Origin: JABMQB01 sp964408795
GTDB taxonomy: Bacteria; Bacteroidota; Bacteroidia; Bacteroidales; Prolixibacteraceae
DNA length: 62,688 nt
Direction of reading: 5' to 3'
Assembly: GCA_964408795.1 (NCBI GenBank)
Contig: CAYPAW010000041.1
Coordinates: forward strand, 1 to 62,688
The translations under genes were made by a program, and so were the position numbers. Below the pieces are notes generated by a model. The model made no database searches. It had not been told where the DNA came from and worked only from the letters and a program-made list of their open reading frames with translations. Of this stretch, positions 1-8,081 are shown piece by piece (within the stretch, counting starts at the first letter, position 1; each line of letters opens with the position of its first letter).

Positions 1-122
1 AACTCATATACGACGCTGCATAGTTCCCGTCACATGTGATGAATTTTTTCTGTTTTGTCATTTTTTTTGATTTTCGATATTTGATTCTTTATTTTTAATA
101 GTAGATTTTTGATATTCGATTT

Positions 123-1304
123 TTAATACAAAAAACCAAACAGCCACAGGGGAATTTTATTTCCCTTTCCGGTTTCAATCATATCCGCTGCGGCAAAGGT
201 CTTTTCTTCCGGTTCTGTTTTTCTTCCGCCCACGGTGAAGCGGTATTTTTCATCCACCCAAAATCCGGCTTTGTCGGAAGCTTTTATTTTATGGATGGCT
301 CCCACCTGGTTCAGAAAAAATGTATGCCTGAGATTCAGGCTGCCGACATTTTCAGGAGCTATGGCATACAACATATTGGTGTTATGCATATAGATCCTGA
401 CGGGTTTAATTAGTTGATCCGGTTTGTTGTTCTCATTTTCGTAGAGTAAATTGATCAACCTGGCATTTTTCAGGTAACGCAAATAATTCATGATGGTTGC
501 CCGGGATGTTTCCACAGCGGCTGCTAATTTACTAATATTCGGTGTAAGTGGCGTTTTTACAGCAATGATATATAACAGTTTTCTGAGTTTTGAAAGATAT
601 TTTAATTCAACCATGTTCAGATAGGGAACATCGATCTCAAGCGCGAGATTCACATTTTTCAGTAATTGAATGTTATAGAAACTGGAGCCGTCCATAAAAT
701 ACGGAAAGTATCCGGTCTGCAGGTACTCCTTAAAATGAGCCAGTGGCTTTACCTTTGAAACAACCTGCTTTGAAAGTTCCCCATGGTTTGAAAGTATCTC
801 CGTGAGCGAATGGATTCGGAAGTTATTTTTTGTTTTGTAATTCAGAAATTCCCGAAACGATAAGCCCTCAAGATGATATATTTTTGCAATTCCTCTTAAA
901 TTAGGATTTTCTTCAGAAACACGGAGTACAGGAGATGAGGTAAAAACAATTTTCAGATCGGGAATTTTGTCATAACACATCCTGAGCTCAGAAGACCAGT
1001 TCGGATATTTCTGAATCTGATCAAAAAACAACACTTTTCCCCCTAGTTTTGAGAATTCATCGGCAAAGGAAAAGATGGTTCTTGTGGTGAAATAAAAATT
1101 ATTCAGGTTAATAAACAAAACCGAATCATCCCCCGGATGCATTTTTTTTATGTAATCCAGAATAAACGAAGTTTTCCCAACCCCCCGGAATCCTTTGATG
1201 CAGATCAGACGGTGTGACCAGTCAACCTGCCTTAGCAATTCCCTTGAAAATATAAAACGTTGATCTTCAAGTAGGGTATTATGTATCACCTTAAAAAAAT
1301 CCAT
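123..1304 (-). CDS. AAA+ ATPase of the AAA_14/DUF4143 type
   Basis: This 393-residue protein has the layout of the archaeal-type/bacterial ATPases with an N-terminal AAA_14 domain and a C-terminal DUF4143-like region. The P-loop reads GFRGVGKTS near residue 40, and the Walker B region reads VLFFDQIQKYPNW near residue 95. In this family the residue after the Walker B Asp is normally Glu (DEIQK or DEVHK); here it is Gln, which could weaken ATP hydrolysis. A winged-helix-like stretch follows at about 255-290. Family members are often solitary, of unclear role. The gene lies downstream of the BatA-like gene on the same strand, separated by two perfect inverted repeats, and may be transcribed on its own. 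The family call is firm; the cellular role is unknown. Confidence 0.85.
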   Translation of the reverse strand: MDFFKVIHNTLLEDQRFIFSRELLRQVDWSHRLICIKGFRGVGKTSFILDYIKKMHPGDDSVLFINLNNFYFTTRTIFSFADEFSKLGGKVLFFDQIQKYPNWSSELRMCYDKIPDLKIVFTSSPVLRVSEENPNLRGIAKIYHLEGLSFREFLNYKTKNNFRIHSLTEILSNHGELSKQVVSKVKPLAHFKEYLQTGYFPYFMDGSSFYNIQLLKNVNLALEIDVPYLNMVELKYLSKLRKLLYIIAVKTPLTPNISKLAAAVETSRATIMNYLRYLKNARLINLLYENENNKPDQLIKPVRIYMHNTNMLYAIAPENVGSLNLRHTFFLNQVGAIHKIKASDKAGFWVDEKYRFTVGGRKTEPEEKTFAAADMIETGKGNKIPLWLFGFLY

Positions 1305-1308
1305 AAAA

Positions 1309-1332
1309 GGCTATTTGACGGCAAAAATAGCC
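1309..1332. repeat. inverted repeat GGCTATTT-N8-AAATAGCC
   Basis: Perfect 8-bp arms at 1309-1316 and 1325-1332, only 5 bp upstream of the AAA+ ATPase start codon (minus strand). Its position fits an operator or a 5' leader hairpin. Confidence 0.55.
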
Positions 1333-1342
1333 GCTTTTATCC

Positions 1343-1372
1343 TTTTTTTGTAATACAGAGATTACAAAAAAA
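1343..1372. repeat. inverted repeat TTTTTTTGTAAT-N6-ATTACAAAAAAA
   Basis: Perfect 12-bp arms at 1343-1354 and 1361-1372 with a 6-nt loop. It lies between the stop of the BatA-like gene and the start of the AAA+ gene. It could be a weak A/U-rich terminator for the BatA-like transcript or part of a promoter/operator for the ATPase gene. The low GC content of the stem makes the terminator reading uncertain. Confidence 0.5.
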
Positions 1373-1415
1373 CAGAAAATATGTGATTTAGAATTATTAA
1401 AAATAAAACAAAATT

Positions 1416-3476
1416 TCATTTCCAGAACCGGATGATGAAGGCTTCAAGGGCAATAAACAGCAATGACAATCCGATAAACCATTTCCACAATTGTTTTCCG
1501 TTTTGTATTTCTTTGAAAATTTCAGAAAAAGGAGTGCCGGTATCTTCTATGACGGAAAGTTGGGATAGTCCGGCTGCAGAGATCTGTTTTTCCAGTTCAT
1601 CTTTTTCAAGACAGGTGAGGTCCGATTCTGAGCGATCATAATTAAAGGCGAGTACAGAGATCAGGCTATCTTCCGCTTCAACTGCATAAAATCCGGATTT
1701 TTTGATTTGGTTTTCCAGTCCTATGCGCAGTCTGTTTTGACCACTAACCTGTATATCCGGTATAAATTCCAGGTCGTCTTCTCCTCTGATTGTCAGGGAA
1801 GACAGACGGTTCATCCCGTGATTCTGGTTCACCAAAAGATACGGATCTTTTCCGATGGTGTAAAACGTTTGTTGTTTGGGAATGCTGTTGAGTATGAGAC
1901 TGTAAATTGTGGGAACAAAAAGGATATCCCGGGCAAAGGAATCATTTTTTTTGTTCACAGGAAAACTGAAAACATGGACAAATCCGTTTCCATGCGGAGT
2001 AGTTCCCAGGGCTTTATCCTGGTTACGAAACCAAAGAAGGTTCGTCTCGGGAATATGGGTCTGGATGTTGAATTTTAAATGTCCGTGGATTTCAGGATAT
2101 TGAATATGGTCTTCCGTTTCCCTGAATATACCCTGATAAACCGGATTTTCAAGAGCAATACCTCCAAGGGCCTGGCTAAAAGTATCTATTCCCGCAATGG
2201 TGTTGGTCCCTGTCCGGGACAGAAACCGGTTATAACTTTGGATATCCCCCGTGAGGGATGGAAAAAAGAGCACACTTGCCCCGTTAGCAACCACTTGTTC
2301 CAGTTCTGTGATAAATCCACTGGCCAGTTCCTGCAGATTTACCAGAATGAGGGTGTTGTAATCAGCTAATCTGCTGACCTGAAGATTCCGGATATCTGTT
2401 ACCTCCAAAACGGCATACGGATCCTCTGACATAAGTGCCCGGAAATATTCCACGCCATTGTTTGTTCCGGATGTCTCCGTAACAGCCAGCACGTGAACCT
2501 GGGGTTGCACATGATAACTCAGAAACCAGGTGTTATCATAGGTCATCGGGTAATCGGTGAGTTCGGCTTTGCCTCGCTGAAAGCCGCTTTTCAGGTTGGT
2601 ATACTTCAGACGGGTAATGACCTCCTCATGGGCAGAAATAGTGAAACTGGTCAGCGACTTCAACGAATCATTGAGGTAAAATTTCAACGGAAGGTCCTGA
2701 TAATCCTGGTCTGAGTTGTTGGTGATTTTTATAAATAACTCCTCTTCATCGTTCAATTTCCGGGATGGGGTTTCAAACCAGCATGAATCGATATACAGAT
2801 TGTCTGAAGCCTGGGGAGTTATAGGAAACAGATAAGCCCAGATCGTACTGTCACTGCTGATCGCTTCCATATCGGTTGTTTGACGTTGAAAATCTGAGAG
2901 AAAATAAAAACTTTTATCTACATCCGTTTCCAATGCCTGGAACGATTCTTTTAAGCGGTTATACATCCGTGATAAAGAAATTACCTCCGGAGAAGAGATC
3001 ACCTCGCTGACTTCCTGAATAAATTGCTCGCTGTTCAGGAAATGGGTATGAACAGGCAACCGATCGTTGGTGATCAGCATAAACCGGGTTCCCGGTTTAA
3101 AGGCCCGGACAATCTCAATGGCCTTGTTTCGCGCCGTTTCAAGGAGCAGACCCTCTTCACCGCGGGCATTCATGCTGAAGGAATTATCGATATATACTGC
3201 CACTGCCTGGTTTTCGCTTTTTTGTTCGCGTCCCTGCAAAGGAATATAGGGTTGGGCAAAAGCAAATACCAAACTGATGATTGCCAGGATCCGTGCAAGT
3301 AGAATCAGCAGTTGTTTAAGCTTCGATTTGCGCCGGGATTCTTTTTTGATGTTCTTCAGAAATTCAACATTACTGAAATAGACCGTTTTATATCTTCGGA
3401 AATTGAAAAGATGAATAAGAATCGGTACAGCAACAGCTGTCAGTGCAAACAGAAAATACGGATACAGAAACTTCAT
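1416..3476 (-). CDS. BatA-type membrane protein with von Willebrand A domain
   Basis: The 686-residue product starts with the BatA N-terminal module: two hydrophobic segments at about 5-25 and 55-75 separated by a basic stretch with FRRYKTVYFSNVEFL. A VWA-like domain follows from about residue 88, with a DxSxS metal-site motif as DNSFS. A C-terminal membrane helix lies at about 668-684 and ends in a basic residue. In Bacteroidota such proteins occur as stand-alone BatA-domain proteins, often near unrelated housekeeping genes; the function is probably protein-protein interaction at the inner membrane. The start lies 14 bp after the stop of the isoaspartyl peptidase gene, so the two are probably one transcript. 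The domain call is confident; the role is inferred. Confidence 0.85.
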   Translation of the reverse strand: MKFLYPYFLFALTAVAVPILIHLFNFRRYKTVYFSNVEFLKNIKKESRRKSKLKQLLILLARILAIISLVFAFAQPYIPLQGREQKSENQAVAVYIDNSFSMNARGEEGLLLETARNKAIEIVRAFKPGTRFMLITNDRLPVHTHFLNSEQFIQEVSEVISSPEVISLSRMYNRLKESFQALETDVDKSFYFLSDFQRQTTDMEAISSDSTIWAYLFPITPQASDNLYIDSCWFETPSRKLNDEEELFIKITNNSDQDYQDLPLKFYLNDSLKSLTSFTISAHEEVITRLKYTNLKSGFQRGKAELTDYPMTYDNTWFLSYHVQPQVHVLAVTETSGTNNGVEYFRALMSEDPYAVLEVTDIRNLQVSRLADYNTLILVNLQELASGFITELEQVVANGASVLFFPSLTGDIQSYNRFLSRTGTNTIAGIDTFSQALGGIALENPVYQGIFRETEDHIQYPEIHGHLKFNIQTHIPETNLLWFRNQDKALGTTPHGNGFVHVFSFPVNKKNDSFARDILFVPTIYSLILNSIPKQQTFYTIGKDPYLLVNQNHGMNRLSSLTIRGEDDLEFIPDIQVSGQNRLRIGLENQIKKSGFYAVEAEDSLISVLAFNYDRSESDLTCLEKDELEKQISAAGLSQLSVIEDTGTPFSEIFKEIQNGKQLWKWFIGLSLLFIALEAFIIRFWK

Positions 3477-3490
3477 AAACTTCCCTTCAG

Positions 3491-4486
3491 TTAAAATGCT
3501 TTGTGTTCATCCGCAAAAATAGCAATTTCTTTTTCCCCGGTCGATTTTATATATCCCCGAAACATACCGCTGGTATTAAATTCCATGGCAATATTCCCTT
3601 GTGCATCCATGGCAATCACTCCTCCGGTTCCGTTCATACTGGAGAGTTTTCCGATTTCTTCCCGGCAGGCTTCCTGGATGGTTTGTTTTTGGTATTCCAT
3701 CAAAGCCGAAATATCGCGTGCGAAACCCAGTCTGATGTAATATTCACCGTGGCCGGTACAGGAAACGGCACAGGTTTTATTGTTGGCATAGGTCCCGGCA
3801 CCAATGATCGGAGCATCCCCAATTCTTCCGTATTTTTTGTTGGTCATGCCTCCTGTGGAAGTTCCGGCACATAGATTTCCGTATTGATCGAGAGCTACAC
3901 AGCCTACGGTTCCGGTATCGTCTTTTTTTTCACGCTTCCGCTCGTTTTTCTGCAGGCGTTTAAGCGATTCATAGCGGCTTTTGGTGTGAAAATACCGGTT
4001 GGAAACCATTTCGAGTCCCTGTTTCTTGGCAAACTCCGAGGCTCCTTTGCCGCTCAGAAGAACATGAGCAGAATGAATCATCACTTCTCCGGCCGCGAGA
4101 ATGGGATTTTTAATGTCGGTAACTCCTGCAACTGCCCCTGCATTCAGATCGTCTCCTTTCATGATGGATGCATCCAGTTCAATGGTTCTCTTGTTGGTAA
4201 AAACGGCTCCTTTCCCGGCATTGAAAAGCGGGGAATCTTCCAGTATGCAAATCACCTGAATGACGGTTTCTGTACTGGTTTCCCCGGCTTGTAGCAATGA
4301 ATCGCCCACCATCAAGGCTTTTCTGAGGACCGACCGGTATTCTTCTTCGGCCTCGCGGGTCATATGCTCCCGGGAAAGAACTCCGGCACCTCCGTGAATA
4401 GCCAGTGCATACTTCTGAGCCGGCACTTTTGTACTATAGGTTACGAAAAGTAAAATTGCAGAAAAAATACAGATTGTTTTTTGCAT
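3491..4486 (-). CDS. exported isoaspartyl peptidase / L-asparaginase (Ntn hydrolase)
   Basis: The enzyme hydrolyses isoaspartyl dipeptides and L-asparagine. The family signature is clear: AIHGGAG at the start of the mature protein, FNAGKGAVF, ELDASIM, and the autoprocessing site GTVGCVALD, where Thr193 (in the 331-residue form) becomes the N-terminal nucleophile after self-cleavage. The GTSTGGM loop follows. I chose the ATG at 4486 because it gives a standard signal peptide (MQKTICIFSAILLFV, cleavage near VPAQK); the open frame reaches 4621, but the extra 45 residues are basic and unlike the family. Export points to a periplasmic role in peptide or asparagine scavenging. The gene sits directly upstream of the BatA-like gene. 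Confidence 0.93.
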   Translation of the reverse strand: MQKTICIFSAILLFVTYSTKVPAQKYALAIHGGAGVLSREHMTREAEEEYRSVLRKALMVGDSLLQAGETSTETVIQVICILEDSPLFNAGKGAVFTNKRTIELDASIMKGDDLNAGAVAGVTDIKNPILAAGEVMIHSAHVLLSGKGASEFAKKQGLEMVSNRYFHTKSRYESLKRLQKNERKREKKDDTGTVGCVALDQYGNLCAGTSTGGMTNKKYGRIGDAPIIGAGTYANNKTCAVSCTGHGEYYIRLGFARDISALMEYQKQTIQEACREEIGKLSSMNGTGGVIAMDAQGNIAMEFNTSGMFRGYIKSTGEKEIAIFADEHKAF

Positions 4487-4625
4487 GGTACTTGTTTTAA
4501 CGTTCTTACTGCTACGGATATCCCCTGCTGCGTTGGACCTCCGGAAGAAGATATTTCGTTTTTCTGGTCTTTTTATGGCAGGTGAAAAGGCAAAAATAAG
4601 AAAAATGGCAAAGAGAGGCATCCGG

Positions 4626-7049
4626 TTAAAAATCGATGGAGAGTTTCAGGTTGAATTTCCGGCTGGTCAGGTAATTGGGAACTGCAAACAGGTCCCCCCA
4701 GTTGCTGGATACCCAGAAGTAGGATACGGTATTGTTGATATTTAGCAGGTTAAAGACTTCCAGGCTGATGGCCACATTTTCAAGGTGTTTCACCAGGGTA
4801 TTTCCGCTTTTGTTTGAGGGGCTGATGAGTACTTTGGAGAATCCCATATCGATGCGGCGGTAGGGAGGCATTCTGAAAACATCCTGCCAGCGTTCAGCGT
4901 TTGGAGGCCCTGTTGGAAGACGGGATCCGAAAAAGGCCGACATATGCAGTTTGTAGGAGGGATTACCGGGAAGATAGTCCTGGAAAAAAAGACTGAAATT
5001 TACCCATTGATCGGTAGGGCGGGGAATCCATCCATGGCCATCGTCCCGGATGTTTTCCATGGTTCGCATCAACGACAGACTGGCCCATGATTGCAGACCG
5101 CTGACAAACTCTCCGTTTACTTTCATGTCAATGCCGGCGGCATAACCCCGGGATTCCTGATCGGAAAGGTAACGAATGCGAACATTATCAACCTGATACG
5201 GAATCAAGCAGGGCATGTGCTTGTAATAGATTTCCGTTGTAAACCGGAAGGGACGCTCCCAGGCTGTAAAAAGATAATCACTGCCCAGGACAATCTGGTA
5301 GGACTTCTGGGCTTTTGTGTCGGTATAGATTTGCCCTGACCGGTCTCTGAGTTCCTTATAAAACGGAGGTTGATGATACATACCTGCTGAAAAACGAAAG
5401 GAGACATTGTTTTGCCAGTCCGGAAAAAAATGCAAGGCAGCCCGGGGACTAAGGATCCATTCCTGATTATAATTCCAGTAATTTGCTCTTATCCCGGCTG
5501 TCAGAAACAGTTCGCCCCTGGAAAAAGGAATGTTGTAGGTATCCTGGATATACCCCGTAATCCGGGTTGAATGGATGTGAGCTTCCCCGTTGATCGTACG
5601 ATAGAGGTATACATAGTCCGGTGAATAGGGAATGGAATAACCCGTGGAGTCACGGTAGATCCATTCATTGATTTTATCATCTATGGTTTCAACGTTCAAT
5701 TTTGCTCCCCAGTTAAGCAGGTGGTTTTCAGAATTCCAGGCTCCCCGGATGGAAAAGCTGGTTACCCGGGCATCCAGGTAATTCCTGGCATGGTTGATAA
5801 AGGTGCCTATGCCAAGGTTCAGTATGCTGTCGCCATACTCCTCAACAGACATATCCCTTTCCAGTTCGTTGAGATAATATTCCCCCAGGATATCGTAGGT
5901 TTCGCGTTCGCGAGCCAGATAGGCTGAGGCGGTGAATTTAATGTTCAGGTTGTTGGTGGGATGAAAATCCACAGAGAAAGCACCCAGATAGGTCGAAAAT
6001 TCATCCGTTTCATTTCCCTGAAAATAGATGGTTGTATTCAGGGGTACATCCCACGTTCCAAAGGCTGTTTCACGGGTCTGAGGTATAAAACGGTACTGGT
6101 TCCGGGTGATATTTCCCAAAAAGGAAAGATCCATTTTTTCGGAAACCTGATAGGTTAGGTAGGTTTGCAGGTCGAGAAACCGTGGGTCATATTCCCCTTC
6201 TGTATCCAGGCTGTTTAGCATATAACGGTTGCTTTTATAGCGAATTCCTGTGATATGCGACAGTTTTCCATTCAGGGTCCGGTCCTCTATATGAACCGTT
6301 GTTCCCAGGAGGCTTACCGATGCGGATCCTTTAAAATCGATCGGTTTCCGGTACTTGATATCCAAAACCGAGGACATTTTATCGCCGTATTTGGCATCGA
6401 AACCACCTGCTGAGAATTCAATGGATGAGACCATATCGGAATTGATAAAACTGAGTCCTTCCTGCTGACCTGAGCGGATCAGAAAAGGGCGGTATATTTC
6501 AATGCCGTTGACATACACGAGGTTTTCATCGAAATTGCCTCCCCGTACGGAATATTGGGAGCTGAGCTCATTGTTGGATGAAACCCCGGGCAGGGTTTTC
6601 ACCAAAGCTTCTATCGCTCCGGATCCTGCATCCGGCAAAGATTCTACCAATCGGGCATCAATACGGGTCAGACTACCGCCGTTTTTCCGCTGTTCATTTA
6701 CGGTAATCTCCTTGAGTTCAAGGTGCGTTGAGGTTAAACGAATATTCCAGGTAATTCGTTCCTCAGGACGGGCAGTAAACAAGCGTTCTTCGGTTTTATA
6801 CCCAAGGAAAGAAACAACCACTAAAACTTCCCGGTTGGCCGGGATCCGAAGAAGATAGTTGCCTTCACGATTCGAGGATGTACCCAGAGGTGAGTCCTTG
6901 ATTGATATGTTAACCAACTCCAGGGGATTTCCTTCCCTATCGGTTACCCTGCCCCGTAACGTGGCATTGTTCCCCTGTCCGGAAACATCCGTGAAACAAA
7001 GAAAAATCAGTAGTATAAAAGGGAATAATACAGTTTTAACCATCGGCAC
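4626..7049 (-). CDS. TonB-dependent outer-membrane receptor with carboxypeptidase-like N-terminal domain
   Basis: An 807-residue outer-membrane transporter. A signal peptide covers about residues 1-24. A carboxypeptidase-regulatory-like beta-sandwich follows at about 28-105 (LRGRVTDREGNPLELVNI, GNYLLRIPA), then a plug domain at about 125-230 (SGAIEALVKTLPGVSSNNELSSQYSV and RGGNFDENLVYVNGIE split across it), then a long beta-barrel ending in the aromatic C-terminus SIDF. No SusD partner or sigma/anti-sigma pair is adjacent, so it resembles the solitary receptors for metal chelates, vitamins or peptides more than SusC. The substrate cannot be read from the sequence. The stop lies 139 bp before the isoaspartyl peptidase start, so co-transcription is possible. 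Confidence 0.93.
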   Translation of the reverse strand: MPMVKTVLFPFILLIFLCFTDVSGQGNNATLRGRVTDREGNPLELVNISIKDSPLGTSSNREGNYLLRIPANREVLVVVSFLGYKTEERLFTARPEERITWNIRLTSTHLELKEITVNEQRKNGGSLTRIDARLVESLPDAGSGAIEALVKTLPGVSSNNELSSQYSVRGGNFDENLVYVNGIEIYRPFLIRSGQQEGLSFINSDMVSSIEFSAGGFDAKYGDKMSSVLDIKYRKPIDFKGSASVSLLGTTVHIEDRTLNGKLSHITGIRYKSNRYMLNSLDTEGEYDPRFLDLQTYLTYQVSEKMDLSFLGNITRNQYRFIPQTRETAFGTWDVPLNTTIYFQGNETDEFSTYLGAFSVDFHPTNNLNIKFTASAYLARERETYDILGEYYLNELERDMSVEEYGDSILNLGIGTFINHARNYLDARVTSFSIRGAWNSENHLLNWGAKLNVETIDDKINEWIYRDSTGYSIPYSPDYVYLYRTINGEAHIHSTRITGYIQDTYNIPFSRGELFLTAGIRANYWNYNQEWILSPRAALHFFPDWQNNVSFRFSAGMYHQPPFYKELRDRSGQIYTDTKAQKSYQIVLGSDYLFTAWERPFRFTTEIYYKHMPCLIPYQVDNVRIRYLSDQESRGYAAGIDMKVNGEFVSGLQSWASLSLMRTMENIRDDGHGWIPRPTDQWVNFSLFFQDYLPGNPSYKLHMSAFFGSRLPTGPPNAERWQDVFRMPPYRRIDMGFSKVLISPSNKSGNTLVKHLENVAISLEVFNLLNINNTVSYFWVSSNWGDLFAVPNYLTSRKFNLKLSIDF

Positions 7050-7198
7050 AAAACTAATAAACCAATCAAATAGAAAACACGGAAATTTGAAATAAATTGT
7101 GAAACCTGTTGGAATTTGATACGTTAAATAAAATGTATTTACCGGAAAGAAAAATGGCTTGACAGAAAAATTTTTTCTATTAATAAAAACTGAATCTC

Positions 7199-8059
7199 AT
7201 GAAAACTAATTTATTATTGCTTGATTCGTACAAGAACATAGCGCATCTAATAGCCTTTGCCTTTTCCTTCAGTAACCGTACCCAACGGCATTTGAAAATC
7301 GTGTATGTTTTTGATTTTGAGTGGATGAAGAGTTCCTATATGATCACAGCCTCGGGTCCCGCAGAGGCGAATTTGGTGGCCGTGGAAAACGATGTGCGTG
7401 AAGAATATGAAGTGGCAGAAACCAAAGTGAAAGAAGTGTTGGCTGAGTATATAAAAGTCAACAAGGTGAAAATTCCTTTTGAGTTTAAGGTAACAGAAAG
7501 TAACCGCATCGACATGATCCGTGAAGAACAAAAAAAGAACCCGGAACTACTGCTTATAATGAGCAACCAACAGAGCTACTCCTATGCATCAGGGGGATTT
7601 GTCGGTTATCCGGATCTGATCAAAGAAGTGGATTGCCCCGTGTTCATTATTCCGGATGAGCAGAAGATGCCCGAAATGAACCATGCTATGTATGCAACCA
7701 GCTATCATGAGGCGGATATTCCCGCCATGAAACATGCCTGTTCGGTACTGGGAGAAACTGAACATTTCAAAATGACGGTTTTGCATAATGTGAGGAACTT
7801 CAATTTTGAAGAAAAACTGAAATGGGAAGGTTTTCAAACGATGGTTAAAAACGCTCTTCCAGGGGAGAAAATGGATTTTCAATTAAAGACCTGCAAAGAG
7901 TTTACAAAAGGTGTCGAAGAATTTATTTCTGATAAAAATCCTGATCTGCTGGTTGTTCTGAAAGAAAAGAAAGGTTTTTTTGAGCAGGTTTTTACCTCCG
8001 ATGAAACCAAATATGTGATCACCCATTTTCATAAACCGGTATTGGTGTACCATGAATAA
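7199..8059 (+). CDS. tandem universal stress protein (UspA-like)
   Basis: The 286-residue protein looks like two Usp folds in tandem, about residues 1-145 and 150-286. Each half ends in a hydrophobic strand of the Usp type (VDCPVFIIPDE at about 145-155, HFHKPVLVYHE at the C-terminus), and each has an internal strand of the type PELLLIMSN or PDLLVVLKE. The usual ATP-binding motif G-2x-G-9x-G-S/T is not evident, so it may be a non-nucleotide-binding member. It has no signal peptide and should be cytoplasmic. It stands alone, facing away from the TonB-receptor gene and ending in a hairpin that overlaps its own stop codon. Confidence 0.75.
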   Translation: MKTNLLLLDSYKNIAHLIAFAFSFSNRTQRHLKIVYVFDFEWMKSSYMITASGPAEANLVAVENDVREEYEVAETKVKEVLAEYIKVNKVKIPFEFKVTESNRIDMIREEQKKNPELLLIMSNQQSYSYASGGFVGYPDLIKEVDCPVFIIPDEQKMPEMNHAMYATSYHEADIPAMKHACSVLGETEHFKMTVLHNVRNFNFEEKLKWEGFQTMVKNALPGEKMDFQLKTCKEFTKGVEEFISDKNPDLLVVLKEKKGFFEQVFTSDETKYVITHFHKPVLVYHE

Positions 8060-8081
8060 CAACCAGCAGGTTGTTTTATTT
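8058..8081 (+). terminator. rho-independent terminator overlapping the usp stop codon
   Basis: A perfect stem AACAACC (8058-8064) / GGTTGTT (8069-8075) with loop AGCA is followed by TTTATTT. The stem begins within the TAA stop codon of the universal stress gene and reaches the stop codon of the convergent uvrA. Confidence 0.75.

Noticed and set aside
70..130. Direct repeats of the type TTTGAT-ATTCGAT at the left edge
   Set aside because: Degenerate low-complexity A/T sequence after the ATPase stop codon. No clear unit length or function.
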